From NCBI RefSeq assembly GCF_900088125.1, contig NZ_FLQT01000003.1, forward strand, positions 681,071-745,070: a stretch of DNA of 64,000 bases. Direction: 5' to 3'. The notes beneath the pieces are model-generated. The model saw only the letters and a program-made list of their open reading frames with translations, was not told the origin of the DNA and did not search any database. Every line of letters starts with the position of its first letter. Position 1 is the stretch's first letter. The translations under genes and the position numbers were made by a program. This DNA is from Peptoniphilus pacaensis. GTDB lineage: Bacteria > Bacillota > Clostridia > Tissierellales > Peptoniphilaceae. Of the stretch, positions 1 to 9,450 are shown one piece after another.

Positions 1-9
1 AATTTCCTC

Positions 10-1797
10 CTAAATTTCCTTTGTATATTTTTTCAGCCATTCGACTTCCTCATCGGTCAAGTGAGGAGAAATGGTCTTGAAAACAAGTTTGTTGTACTCG
101 TTCAAGTACGCGATTTCCTTGTTGTCTAAGAGGGAGAAGTCCACGGCGTCGGTGTCGAAGGGAACCAGGGTAAGGGGTTCCATATACAGCCATTTGCCGT
201 ATTCGTTTTCTTCCGCTTCTTTAACTACCAGGCAGTTTTCCAAACGGATGCCGTGCTTGCCGGCGATGTAGATGCCGGGCTCGTCGGTGATAATCATGCC
301 GGGTTCGATTTGATGGTGTTCGTTTTTCGCCACATTAATTTTGTAGCGGAAGCCCGTGGGGCCTTCGTGAATATTTAACAGCTGGCCGATGCCGTGACCG
401 GTGCCGTGGTTAAAGTCTAAATGCTCGTCCCAGAAAGGCTTTCTTGCGGCATAGTCCAGGGAGTAACCGTGGGCGCCGTAGGGGAATTTTGCCATGGCCA
501 GGGCCAAGTGGCTCTTTAAGACCAAGGTGAAGTGGTAGATTTCTTCGTCGGTCAATTCGCCTAATGCGATGGTACGGGTAATGTCCGTGGAGCCTTCGGC
601 GAAGTTCGATCCCGTGTCGGAAAGGTAGAGGCCTTTGGCTTCCAAGGGAATGTCGCTCTCTTCGTCGGCTTCGTAGTGGACGATGGCGGCGTGTTCGCCG
701 TAACCGCTGATGGGCGCAAAGGAGGGCCACATATAGCCTTCTTGTTCCTTGCGGAAGTCTTCCAATTTATCCGACGCACCGATTTCGGTGATTTCTTCCT
801 TGCCGATGTTTTTCTTCAGCCAGTGCATGAATTTGGTCCATGCAATGCCGTCTTTGACATGGGCGATGGCCATGTTCTTGACTTCCACGTCGTTTTTCAT
901 GGCCTTCATTAAAATGGAAGGATTCGGTGCTTCCACCAGCACATTGCTGTCGGGAATATTTTCGCGAAGGGCGTAGTTCATCTTCGTGGGATCCAGGAGG
1001 ATGTGCTTGCCCGTAATCTTCTTTACGTCTTCGTAAATGGCGTTGTAGGGACGCAGGGTGACGTTCAGTGCCTTCAGATCGGCCTTGATTTCGTCGCTTA
1101 ATTTCGCCTCGTCCATAAAGAGGGTGACGCCGTCTAAGGTGATGATGGCGTAGCACAGAAGGATGGGCGAGTATAAAATGTCGTCGCCGCGCAGATTCAG
1201 TGTCCAGCATACGTCGTCTAAGGAGGCGATGATGTGGGTGTCGCAGCCCTTGTCTTTCATGACCTTGCGAATGCGGGCGAGTTTCGATTCGGCGCTTTCG
1301 CCGGTAATGGCTTCGTCTAATTTAAAGGCCGGCTTTTCGGAAAGCGGCGGACGATCGGTCCAGAATTCGCCGACCAGGTCCATATTGTAGACGATGGAGG
1401 CGCTTTTCTTTTCGCAAATCGCTTCGTAGCCGGCGCCGTCGGAAACGGAAATGGTTCTGCCGTCAAAGCCCAGGGTGCCGCCTTCGGGAAGTTTCGCTTC
1501 GATGTATTCCTCAACGGAAGGCACGCCGGGTTGGAACATTTTTTGCAGCTTAATGCCGCTGCCCTTTAATTGCGCCTCGCCTTGGAGGAAGTAGCGTCCG
1601 TCGGTCCAGAGGCAAACTTCGTCGGCGGTGGCTACGACCGTGCCAGCGCTTCCCGTGAAGCCGGACACGAAGCCCCGTGCCTTAAAGTATTCGCCCACGT
1701 ATTCACTTTGGTGAAAGTCTTCGGACGGTACGATGTAAACGTCTATCCCGCGTTCTTTCATTAAAGAAAGTAATTGTTCAGCTTGATGTCGCACCAT
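10..1797 (-). CDS. Xaa-Pro aminopeptidase (M24B, aminopeptidase P1 type)
   Basis: Cytosolic metallopeptidase that removes an N-terminal residue preceding proline, useful in peptide catabolism. At 595 aa it has the long three-domain architecture of aminopeptidase P1 rather than the roughly 350-440 aa form. Two creatinase-like N-terminal domains precede a pita-bread catalytic domain starting near residue 310. The five metal ligands are visible: D394 and D405 (SDTGSNF...STDITRT), H468 (NHGTGHGIG), E506 (TDEPGIY) and E520 (RLENCLVV). The start is the ATG at 1797, preceded by AAAGGAG at good spacing; an in-frame codon 24 codons upstream lacks a ribosome site. There is no signal peptide. It is transcribed alone from the promoter at 1834-1862. 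Family is sure; the physiological substrate is inferred. Confidence 0.93.
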   Translation of the reverse strand: MVRHQAEQLLSLMKERGIDVYIVPSEDFHQSEYVGEYFKARGFVSGFTGSAGTVVATADEVCLWTDGRYFLQGEAQLKGSGIKLQKMFQPGVPSVEEYIEAKLPEGGTLGFDGRTISVSDGAGYEAICEKKSASIVYNMDLVGEFWTDRPPLSEKPAFKLDEAITGESAESKLARIRKVMKDKGCDTHIIASLDDVCWTLNLRGDDILYSPILLCYAIITLDGVTLFMDEAKLSDEIKADLKALNVTLRPYNAIYEDVKKITGKHILLDPTKMNYALRENIPDSNVLVEAPNPSILMKAMKNDVEVKNMAIAHVKDGIAWTKFMHWLKKNIGKEEITEIGASDKLEDFRKEQEGYMWPSFAPISGYGEHAAIVHYEADEESDIPLEAKGLYLSDTGSNFAEGSTDITRTIALGELTDEEIYHFTLVLKSHLALAMAKFPYGAHGYSLDYAARKPFWDEHLDFNHGTGHGIGQLLNIHEGPTGFRYKINVAKNEHHQIEPGMIITDEPGIYIAGKHGIRLENCLVVKEAEENEYGKWLYMEPLTLVPFDTDAVDFSLLDNKEIAYLNEYNKLVFKTISPHLTDEEVEWLKKYTKEI

Positions 1798-1833
1798 AAA
1801 CTCCTTTCGATAGTACCTGTTCTTGCGAAAACT

Positions 1834-1862
1834 ATTATATATCTTAGGGCTTGCAATGTAAA
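1834..1862 (-). promoter_or_regulatory. Sigma-A-type promoter of the aminopeptidase gene
   Basis: On the minus strand TTTACA (1857-1862) and TATAAT (1834-1839) are separated by exactly 17 bases and lie about 40 bases upstream of the start codon. Confidence 0.7.
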
Positions 1863-1993
1863 CTAACAAACACTTTCCGAAGCTTTTTTAACCGCCCTTC
1901 TTAAGTCAAAATAATTCTATGATGCCTTCCCCTTCCCTCCTCCGACCGGGGCGCGCCTTTCTCTTCGTGAAAACCTTTCGGCACAAAGGGCAC

Positions 1994-2025
1994 AAAAAAA
2001 GAACCCGGTCGCGCCGAGTTCTTTT
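1994..2025 (-). terminator. Intrinsic terminator after the 120-aa membrane protein gene
   Basis: Inverted arms AAAAGAAC / GTTCTTTT flank a GC-rich core. On the minus strand the hairpin runs into seven T residues. It lies 11 bases beyond the stop codon of the upstream minus-strand gene. Confidence 0.8.
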
Positions 2026-2035
2026 GGTGATGACA

Positions 2036-2398
2036 TCAGTTATGGCTAAGGGATTTTCCGTAAATTTGGCGAAGGGCAAAGAGCACCGCCGCCAAGACCG
2101 GGGCACAGACAAAGCCGTTTAACTTCGCCGTGTGTAAAAAGAAGCAGGCGACGCCTGCGATGGAGCCGCTGTTGGCGAGAAAATCGCCCTTCCAGTTTTC
2201 TCCGTAGGCGTAAAAAAGGCCGGTTTTGTTTTTTACTTCCAGCACGGCGATGCCCAGGGCGATGACCACGAGGACGCCCCCGATGATCAGAGAGATGTTG
2301 TCGGGAATGTTCGGCTTCATAAAATTTCTGAGCAGGGCCGCTACCACGCCCACGATCAGGGCGTAGGCCGCCATTTTCATATTGGCTTGTTTGTTCAT
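2036..2398 (-). CDS. Small hydrophobic membrane protein, unknown function
   Basis: A 120-aa protein I do not recognise. Four hydrophobic stretches are visible (about residues 9-24, 34-52, 74-90 and 93-110), separated by short polar loops such as EVKNKTG, so it is most likely a four-helix inner-membrane protein with a short basic C-terminus. The start at 2398 is set by AAAGGGAGGA just upstream; the longer frame to 2491 has no ribosome site. It is monocistronic with its own terminator (1994-2025). The next gene downstream of it is the aminopeptidase and the gene upstream is the corrinoid ABC ATPase, about 100 bases away. Context gives no function. Confidence 0.75.
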   Translation of the reverse strand: MNKQANMKMAAYALIVGVVAALLRNFMKPNIPDNISLIIGGVLVVIALGIAVLEVKNKTGLFYAYGENWKGDFLANSGSIAGVACFFLHTAKLNGFVCAPVLAAVLFALRQIYGKSLSHN

Positions 2399-2506
2399 AA
2401 TATTCCTCCCTTTCGCAGAGTGCTGCGTCGATTTGTTCTGTGGTAAAACTTTTCTTGCTTCTATTATACCCCCCCTGAAAAATACAAACACTCTAAAAAA
2501 AATAAT

Positions 2507-3256
2507 TTACGGCTTTTTAAACACCGCCACGGGCCGGCCGTCGGCTCGGTGAATGGTGCAGGGCGTATCGTAAAGGGCTTCGATCATGGCGGGGGTCACA
2601 TCATCCGGCGCCTCGTCGAAGAGAATCCGCCCTTCTTTCAGGGCCACGATGCGGTCGCCGTAGGCCAGGGCCAGGTTCATGTCGTGAAGGGCCGCCACCA
2701 CGGTGAGAGAGCCCGCTTCCACCGTGGAGAGGAGCTTCAACTGGTAGTAGATATCCAGGTGATTGGTGGCTTCATCTAAAAGCAGATGGTCGGTCTGCTG
2801 CACCAGGGCCCGGGCCAGCACCGCCCGCTGCTTTTCCCCGCCGGACAGTTCCCGCAGAGAGCGGGGGGCGTAGCTTTCCATGCCCACGGAGGCCAGGGCT
2901 TCCATGGCCATGGCCCGGTCTTCCTTTGTGTCCCTTTCCAACAGGGACTTATAGGGCGTGCGCCCCATCAGCACCATGTCCATGACGGTCATGTCGAAGG
3001 CCATATCGTTAAACTGGCCCACCATGGCCAGGCGCTTGGCGTAGTCCCTTCGGTGCATGGCGTGAATGTCTTTGCCGTCGAGAAAAATTTTCCCCTCGTA
3101 GGGCAGAATTCGCGCCAGGGCTTTTAAGAAGCTGCTCTTGCCCGAGCCGTTGGGCCCGATAAGCGCCACCAGTTCCCCGTCGGCGACGGTGAGGGACAGA
3201 TCCCGCACCACCTCTTTCTTGCCGTAGGTGACGGAGAGATTTTCCGCGCGAATCAT
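2507..3256 (-). CDS. btuD: Corrinoid-type ABC transporter ATP-binding protein (FecE/BtuD family)
   Basis: Cytoplasmic ATPase subunit of a type II importer. The 249-aa protein has Walker A GPNGSGKSS, signature LSGGEKQR and Walker B LLLDEATNHLD with the switch His in AALHDMNLA. The FecE/FhuC/BtuD group serves siderophores, haem and vitamin B12, and the protein alone does not distinguish them. The cobalamin riboswitch at the head of the operon points to a corrinoid. The start at 3256 follows GGGAGG and overlaps the permease stop by four bases (ATGA), indicating translational coupling. It is the last gene of the operon order binding protein, permease, ATPase. The symbol is by function inferred from the riboswitch. 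Confidence 0.88.
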   Translation of the reverse strand: MIRAENLSVTYGKKEVVRDLSLTVADGELVALIGPNGSGKSSFLKALARILPYEGKIFLDGKDIHAMHRRDYAKRLAMVGQFNDMAFDMTVMDMVLMGRTPYKSLLERDTKEDRAMAMEALASVGMESYAPRSLRELSGGEKQRAVLARALVQQTDHLLLDEATNHLDIYYQLKLLSTVEAGSLTVVAALHDMNLALAYGDRIVALKEGRILFDEAPDDVTPAMIEALYDTPCTIHRADGRPVAVFKKP

Positions 3257-4269
3257 GATCTCGCCTCCCTGCTGTTTTTCACGATGAGATAGACGAAGAG
3301 AGGCGCCCCCACCACGGATACGACGACGCCGGTGGGCAGTTCCCCGGCGGGAAGGGCGTTCCTGGCCGCCACGTCGGCCCAAAGGAGCAGACTCGCCCCC
3401 AAGAGGACGGTGCCGGGAATCAGGTGGCGGTGATTAGTGCCCAAGAGAAAGCGGGCCATGTGAGGCACGATAAGCCCCACGAAGCCGATGGTGCCCGAGG
3501 TGTAAACCACGAGGCCCACGAGGAGAGACACCACCACAATATAGGCGCTCCTCAGCTTGGCCAAGTCCTTTCCCAAGGTATATGCCACCTCGTCGCCCAA
3601 GAGGAGCAGATTTAAATTGCGGCTCTGCACGGAAAGAAAAAGGCAGAGGGCGATAATAATCGGCCCGATCACCGCGATCTGGCTCATCTTCGCCCCGGAT
3701 AAAGAGCCCATAAGCCAGAAATTCACTTCCCGAATGGCGTCGCGGTTTTTCGCCGTGTAGACCAAGAGGGTGGCGACGCTGGATGTGGCGGCGGAAAGGA
3801 CCAGGCCCGAAAGGATGAGCCGCTCCGATGTGGCGCGGCCCCCCAGGCGGGAAAGGATCATGACGCCCACGGAAGTTAACAGGGCGAAGAGAAAGGCGCT
3901 GAGCCCCACGGCCACAGAGCCCAAGGCGCTCATCACGCCGGTGACGATGGCCAGGGTGGCGCCCAGTGAGGCCCCCGAGGAGATCCCCAAAATATAGGGA
4001 TCGGCAATGGGGTTGCCCACCACCGCCTGCATAATGAGGCCGGAGACAGCGAGAGCTACGCCGGTTAAGATGGCGAGAAGCACCCGGGGCAGGCGAATGT
4101 TCATGACGATGGCATAGGCCACATCGTCCCCGCCCTTCCCGGCCATGCCGCGGGATAATGCGCCGAGGATGTCACCGAGGCTCAGATCCGCATAGCCCAA
4201 ATACAGGCCGCCGACAATGGATGCGACGAAAAAGAGAATGAGCCCTACATAAATCGCCGATCGCTTCAT
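3253..4269 (-). CDS. btuC: Corrinoid-type ABC transporter permease (FecCD/BtuC family)
   Basis: Membrane subunit of the importer, 338 aa, the usual length for FecCD proteins. About ten hydrophobic helices are visible. Family hallmarks include RLPRVLLAILTGVALAVSG, followed by GNPIADPYILGISSGASLG, and the late segment TSGTIGFVGLIVPHMARFL. It starts at 4269 inside the stop of the binding-protein gene (four-base overlap) and ends overlapping the ATPase start, so all three subunits are coupled. A siderophore or haem substrate would be the usual default annotation; the upstream cobalamin riboswitch makes a corrinoid more likely. Confidence 0.9.
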   Translation of the reverse strand: MKRSAIYVGLILFFVASIVGGLYLGYADLSLGDILGALSRGMAGKGGDDVAYAIVMNIRLPRVLLAILTGVALAVSGLIMQAVVGNPIADPYILGISSGASLGATLAIVTGVMSALGSVAVGLSAFLFALLTSVGVMILSRLGGRATSERLILSGLVLSAATSSVATLLVYTAKNRDAIREVNFWLMGSLSGAKMSQIAVIGPIIIALCLFLSVQSRNLNLLLLGDEVAYTLGKDLAKLRSAYIVVVSLLVGLVVYTSGTIGFVGLIVPHMARFLLGTNHRHLIPGTVLLGASLLLWADVAARNALPAGELPTGVVVSVVGAPLFVYLIVKNSREARS

Positions 4270-5273
4270 GATTCGGGATAGAGGCCCTTAATCATGGTTT
4301 CGATGCCGTCGGCGGTGCGCACGCCGGATGCGTAAACTTCCGACAAACTGATGGGATAGACCCGATCGTTTTTAATGGCGGAGAGGCCCTTTAAGGCGGG
4401 CAGGGATTTAAAGCGATCCAACTCAGCGTCCTCGACCTTCTCGTCGCCGTAATAGACCACGAAGATCACGTCGGGATCCTTGGCGAGCAGGGCTTCGGAG
4501 CCGAAGCGGTCTTCGTCCATGACCAGCTTGGCGCCGGCTTTTTCGGCGATTTCGCCGCCCACGGTTTTCGCGCCGTAGTTTCTGAAGAGATTGTCGTCTT
4601 CGATTTCCAAAATCGCCGCCTTCACCGGCTCCTTGCCTTCGCGAAGTTTTTCCGTTTCCGCCAGGCGATCCTTCATGGATTGAACGATGGCTTCCGCTTC
4701 TTTTTCTTTATTGAAGATCTTACCCAGATTAATAAGATCGTCGTATTCATTTTCCAAGCTGTCCACTTCCACGGCGCCGCTGTTTTTCAGAATAAAGGTG
4801 TTGACGCCCTTGTCCTGCCACTCTTTCACATCGCCCAAGGTTTTATCGCCGAAGTAAGAGGACCAGGAAATAATAAAGTCCGGCTTGGCGGCGATGACCG
4901 CTTCCTTCGACGGCGCGTCTTTCACGTATTCCACCTTGCTGAAGGCGTCCTTGTATTCGTCCTTGACGTCGATGTCCAATTGGGCGGCGAGAACCATTTT
5001 GTCCTCGAGACCGAGAGCCAACATGTTTTCGATGGCCGATTGATACACGGCCACCACCCGCTCCGGTTCCTTTTCAAAGGTTTCCTGAATGGGATTGCCC
5101 TGGGCGTCCACCGTGTCGATGGTGACGGGATAATAATCGTCCTTCGCTTCCGTCTCGGCACTTGCATTGGCCGGGGCTTGATTGTTTTCGTTCTTGGCGA
5201 CATTGTCTCCTCCGCCACAGGCGGTTAAAAGCATCAATGCCGCGAGCAACAAGACGTTCAGAATCTTTTTCAT
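4266..5273 (-). CDS. btuF: Corrinoid-type ABC transporter substrate-binding lipoprotein
   Basis: Extracytoplasmic solute receptor of 335 aa. The N-terminus is a lipoprotein signal with lipobox LTAC, so Cys19 should be lipidated and anchored to the outer face of the membrane. The mature protein is a helical-backbone periplasmic-binding-protein-2 (FecB/BtuF) fold, with RVVAVYQSAIENMLALGL near the start of the first lobe and DPDVIFVVYYGDE in the second. The start at 5273 follows AGGAGG. It is the first gene of the operon, directly downstream of the cobalamin riboswitch. The binding specificity is inferred from that element, not from residues. Confidence 0.88.
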   Translation of the reverse strand: MKKILNVLLLAALMLLTACGGGDNVAKNENNQAPANASAETEAKDDYYPVTIDTVDAQGNPIQETFEKEPERVVAVYQSAIENMLALGLEDKMVLAAQLDIDVKDEYKDAFSKVEYVKDAPSKEAVIAAKPDFIISWSSYFGDKTLGDVKEWQDKGVNTFILKNSGAVEVDSLENEYDDLINLGKIFNKEKEAEAIVQSMKDRLAETEKLREGKEPVKAAILEIEDDNLFRNYGAKTVGGEIAEKAGAKLVMDEDRFGSEALLAKDPDVIFVVYYGDEKVEDAELDRFKSLPALKGLSAIKNDRVYPISLSEVYASGVRTADGIETMIKGLYPES

Positions 5274-5289
5274 AAAGACCTCCTATCTT

Positions 5290-5307
5290 GTATGGACCAC
5301 TCCATAC
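5290..5307 (-). promoter_or_regulatory. Perfect hairpin just upstream of the btuF ribosome site
   Basis: GTATGGA / TCCATAC form a perfect 7-bp stem with a four-base loop, ending seven bases before AGGAGG (5277-5283). No T-run follows, so it is not a terminator. It may belong to the riboswitch expression platform acting on translation initiation (inference). Confidence 0.5.
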
Positions 5308-5325
5308 CTCGTGAAGAAATTTTTT

Positions 5326-5463
5326 CCATAGGCAGGTATCCTGGCTTCTGACCTCGAGCGACGCTCCATCCTTCCCGTGAAGTGAATGGGCGTCTCGGCC
5401 TTTACAGTGGCGGGACCGCGTGCCGCAAGCAACTTCCCTTTTAATCCGAAGAACCTATGCCAC
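5326..5463 (-). ncRNA. Cobalamin (B12) riboswitch
   Basis: Read on the minus strand, this leader carries the conserved core CGCCACTGTA and the 3' box GTCAGAAGCCAGGATACCTG, both hallmarks of the cobalamin riboswitch class. Outer pairing between GGTGGCATAGG at the 5' end and CCTGCCTATGG at the 3' end is visible. A TATAAT box (5465-5470 on this strand) sits immediately upstream, so the aptamer begins near the transcript start. The element should lower expression of the transporter when adenosylcobalamin is plentiful. No clear terminator lies between aptamer and start codon. Confidence 0.93.
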
Positions 5464-5524
5464 CATTATAACCGCTTGAGCAGAGAAAAGCAGTGAAGAA
5501 CGGAAGGAATTTTTCATAAGCAAT

Positions 5525-5551
5525 AAAAAAATCCCAAGACATGCTTGGGAT
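5525..5551 (-). terminator. Possible minus-strand terminator hairpin upstream of the riboswitch
   Basis: ATCCCAAG / CTTGGGAT with a five-base loop runs into six T residues on the minus strand. It lies ahead of the btu promoter and behind the phd-doc promoter, so it may block antisense transcription coming through the toxin-antitoxin genes. No minus-strand gene directly precedes it, hence the modest confidence. Confidence 0.45.
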
Positions 5552-5553
5552 GG

Positions 5554-5647
5554 TGTTGCGTTGACGCAATTTTTCTTACAAGGGAATGAAAAAAAGTTGC
5601 GTCGATGCAACATTATAGGATAAATTCATCCTATGCCGTGGTATAAT
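5554..5647 (+). promoter_or_regulatory. phd-doc promoter with stacked palindromic operator sites
   Basis: A TATAAT box with extended TGG (5642-5647) precedes the antitoxin gene. The -35 area lies inside a palindrome with arms ATAGGAT (5615-5621) and ATCCTAT (5628-5634). Further upstream are two more palindromes, TTGCGTTGACGCAA (5556-5569) and GTTGCGTCGATGCAAC (5596-5611). Together they form a larger inverted repeat. Phd-family antitoxins bind palindromes over their own promoter, so autoregulation is the likely role (inference). Confidence 0.6.
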
Positions 5648-5666
5648 CTCATTAGGAGGGATTATG

Positions 5667-5909
5667 ATGATGATCAATGCAAAAAATCTGATTTCCATGA
5701 CAGAGGCCAATCAAAACTTTTCAAAAGTGACTCGACTCGTCGACGAGGCGGGCTCGGCTCTAATCTTAAAAAACAATCGCCCCACCTATGTCCTCATGAA
5801 GTATGAAGACTTTGAAAGCGCGGCCACGGCCGACGACGAAAGCATCGATGCCATTTCGGAAAGACTGATAAAGAAAAACTGTCACGCTTACGAGGAATTG
5901 GCTAAATGA
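5667..5909 (+). CDS. phd: Phd/YefM-family antitoxin
   Basis: About 80 aa. The N-terminal half, MTEANQNFSKVTRLVDEAGS followed by ALILKNNRPTYVLMKYEDFE, is the Phd/YefM DNA-binding fold. The acidic, probably disordered C-terminus should wrap and neutralise the toxin. Three consecutive ATG codons (5664, 5667, 5670) follow AGGAGGG; 5667 gives the best spacing. The last four bases overlap the toxin start (ATGA), the normal coupling that keeps antitoxin in excess. Palindromes over the promoter fit conditional autorepression. The family is clear; the partner is the Fic/Doc protein downstream. Confidence 0.9.
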   Translation: MMINAKNLISMTEANQNFSKVTRLVDEAGSALILKNNRPTYVLMKYEDFESAATADDESIDAISERLIKKNCHAYEELAK

Positions 5910-6283
5910 TTAAGATCGATAAAGAGCAACTGATACGCCTTCACGAATCTTTGATACGGTCGTTCGGCGGTTCGCAGGGTGTTAGGGATGAGTTTCTATT
6001 GGACCTTTGTCTCGCTTCACCCTTTCAAACCTTTGAAGGGAAAGATCTCTATCCCGATACGATAAAAAAGGTGGCACATCTAGGTTATTCGTTGGTAAAG
6101 TATCATCCTTTTGTCGACGGCAACAAACGAATCGGCGCTCACGTGACTCTCGTTTTGCTTGAGATAAACGGATTCTCCGTCAGCTACTCCCAGGAAGAGC
6201 TGATACGCGTTATTTTAGGCATTGCAGATTCTTCCTTGAAAGAAGCACAGTGGCAAAAATGGATTTACGATCATTTGATCTAA
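5906..6283 (+). CDS. doc: Doc toxin (death-on-curing, Fic fold)
   Basis: 125 aa, typical of Doc. The Fic-fold catalytic motif HPFVDGNKRIGA is intact, with the His base and the GNKR phosphate-binding segment. In the prototype this enzyme phosphorylates and inactivates elongation factor Tu, while Phd blocks it. Only the fold and motif are seen here; the target is by homology. The start codon overlaps the antitoxin stop. A complete pair without flanking mobile genes could act in stress response or be a remnant of plasmid or phage addiction. Confidence 0.9.
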   Translation: MIKIDKEQLIRLHESLIRSFGGSQGVRDEFLLDLCLASPFQTFEGKDLYPDTIKKVAHLGYSLVKYHPFVDGNKRIGAHVTLVLLEINGFSVSYSQEELIRVILGIADSSLKEAQWQKWIYDHLI

Positions 6284-6296
6284 CTGCTTCTCCCCC

Positions 6297-7028
6297 TTAA
6301 ATCTTCAGCGCCACACGAAGGAGGCCCAGGATCAAAAGATGCACCGGGTAGAAGGCGTAGTTCAGCCATTTGTACTGCTTGCCCCGCTCGCCGTTGTAGG
6401 TGAGGGTGGCGGCAAAGCCAAGCACGGAATAGAGCTCTTTTATAATGGACAGATAGCCCAGTGCCGCGCCGTAAAGGGGCTTTTCATAGAAAATATAAAA
6501 CAGATAGGCGACGATAATGGCGTGGTAGTCGTAGTCCAAACTGAAAAACATGGCCACGGCGCACATGGCGGCCACGATAACGAAGGACGCTCCGTACCAC
6601 AGGGCCTTGGATTTTTTCGCGAGCCTGCCCTTCATTTCGTCCACGATCCAAATGGTGGCCAAGGACAGGGCCAAGGTGAACATCATATTGTTCCAGTTTT
6701 TGTTGAAAAGTTCCCGGGAGGTAAAGAGATCGAAGGGCACTTCCGACAAAATACCGAAGATCAATAGATTGATCAGGTATTTTTTTCGAGAGCGGGTCTT
6801 GAAAAAGCCTTCCACGAGGAAAAACATAAACAGGGGAAAGGCCACGCGGCCTAAAATGCTCAACAGATTGCTCACATGGAGCAGGGGGCCTTTGCCGTCT
6901 AAATAGGGCGTGATCATAGAATTGTTCACGTGGTCCAAGAGCATGGACAGAAAGGCCATGTATTTTAATTGGGCGCCGTTAAACACCTGTAGGCGCTTCG
7001 GCGGCTGCCCTTTTTTTATTGCTTCCAT
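6297..7028 (-). CDS. TraX-family membrane protein
   Basis: A 243-aa integral membrane protein with about seven or eight hydrophobic segments. The opening FNGAQLKYMAFLSMLLDHVN, with the Asp-His pair in the first helix, and the later VAFPLFMFFLVEGFFKTRS are signatures of the TraX family. TraX was described as the F-pilin N-acetylating protein, but chromosomal homologues in Firmicutes are common and probably acylate other surface molecules. The start at 7028 follows AAAGGAG. No conjugation genes are nearby, so a pilus role is not supported. It appears monocistronic, ending only 13 bases from the end of the convergent doc gene. Confidence 0.82.
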   Translation of the reverse strand: MEAIKKGQPPKRLQVFNGAQLKYMAFLSMLLDHVNNSMITPYLDGKGPLLHVSNLLSILGRVAFPLFMFFLVEGFFKTRSRKKYLINLLIFGILSEVPFDLFTSRELFNKNWNNMMFTLALSLATIWIVDEMKGRLAKKSKALWYGASFVIVAAMCAVAMFFSLDYDYHAIIVAYLFYIFYEKPLYGAALGYLSIIKELYSVLGFAATLTYNGERGKQYKWLNYAFYPVHLLILGLLRVALKI

Positions 7029-7120
7029 AGAATTCTCCTTTGCTTCTTAATTTTCGGAAGGTTTTATTTTACAGCAGGGGCGAAAATCTGTCTATCTTTT
7101 TTTGCGGCAAGTTTCTATGT

Positions 7121-7161
7121 AAAAAAGGAACCGGGCAAGCACGGGCTCGCTCGATTCCTTT
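7121..7161 (-). terminator. groESL terminator
   Basis: On the minus strand a long imperfect stem (AAAGGAATCGAGCGAGC with GCTTGCCCGGTTCC) ends in a T-run about 40 bases beyond the groEL stop codon. Confidence 0.75.
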
Positions 7162-7202
7162 CATTGATCCTATCCCTTTTTCAAGGGGCTTTTTTTATTT
7201 GA

Positions 7203-8846
<1,644 letters not shown>

Positions 8847-8862
8847 CTATTTATTAGTAAAC

Positions 8863-9144
8863 TTAGTTTAATTTGGCGAGCAGGTCTTGGTATTTTAAGA
8901 CGATGACTTTTTCCCCGTCCACTTCCACTTCATTGCCTGCGTATTTACTGTAAATGACCTTGTCGCCTTCACTGACGTCGCAGTGGATCTCTTCGGAATG
9001 TTTCAGCTCTTCGCTCACGGCGAGAACCGTGGCCACATTGGATTCTTCCTTGGCGGAATCCGGCAAGACGATGCCGCTGGCCGTGACGTTTTCTTTTTCT
9101 ATTTTTTGAATTACAACACGTTCACCTAATGGTTTAATGCTCAT
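8863..9144 (-). CDS. groES: 10-kDa co-chaperonin GroES
   Basis: 93 aa, the usual GroES length, the heptameric lid of GroEL. The sequence begins MSIKPLGERVVIQKIE and shows the mobile loop region ENVTASGIVLPDSAKE and the GDKVIYSKYAGNEV roof segment. The start at 9144 is set by an AGGAGG ribosome site; the longer frame up to 9291 runs through the promoter and operator and is not coding. It is the first gene of the groESL operon. Confidence 0.98.
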   Translation of the reverse strand: MSIKPLGERVVIQKIEKENVTASGIVLPDSAKEESNVATVLAVSEELKHSEEIHCDVSEGDKVIYSKYAGNEVEVDGEKVIVLKYQDLLAKLN

Positions 9145-9166
9145 GATGTGCCTCCTGAAATTTTTA

Positions 9167-9193
9167 TTAGCACTTGCACTCGATGAGTGCCAG
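9167..9193 (-). promoter_or_regulatory. CIRCE-like HrcA operator
   Basis: TTAGCACTT, nine bases, then GAGTGCCAG. The consensus is TTAGCACTC-N9-GAGTGCTAA, so the left arm is nearly perfect and the outer three bases of the right arm have drifted. It lies between the groES promoter and start codon, the standard position for HrcA repression. Confidence 0.82.
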
Positions 9194-9204
9194 CTCTCCC
9201 TAAT

Positions 9205-9232
9205 ATGATACCACACTTTCCCAACTTGTAAA
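9205..9232 (-). promoter_or_regulatory. groESL promoter
   Basis: TTTACA (9227-9232) and TATCAT (9205-9210) on the minus strand, 16 bases apart, with an extended TGG before the -10 box. The CIRCE element begins 11 bases downstream. Confidence 0.7.
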
Positions 9233-9307
9233 CTCTTTCGCCGCAATATTTCCGAGGAAAGCCCCCGCCCCTCGCCTATCCGCTGAATCAAGCCCTTCCC
9301 GCTGTGC

Positions 9308-9393
9308 CACTACATATAGATATTTTTTTAAGAAGTTCTTCCATTTTTTACCAAGATATAGTATAATCGAACCATTCGAAGCGCTGGCTTCGA
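9308..9393 (+). promoter_or_regulatory. nrdDG promoter region with NrdR-box-like sites and leader hairpin
   Basis: A TATAAT box lies at 9362-9367. Two AT-rich sites, CACTACATATAGATAT (9308-9323) and CCAAGATATAGTATA (9351-9365), loosely resemble the NrdR box; the second overlaps the -10 box. Downstream a 7-bp hairpin TCGAAGC / GCTTCGA (9376-9393) is followed by T-rich sequence and could be a leader structure. NrdR control is a guess from partial matches. Confidence 0.4.
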
Positions 9394-9450
9394 TTTCTTT
9401 GTGAGAATTCCCTTCGGGGTGTAATAGAAGAAATGTTTTTGGAGGAAGAG

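Noticed and set aside
7170-7200. CCCTT...AAGGGG followed by a T-run on the plus strand as a terminator
   Set aside because: No plus-strand gene ends here; the groEL transcript comes from the other strand and has a better terminator at 7121-7161.
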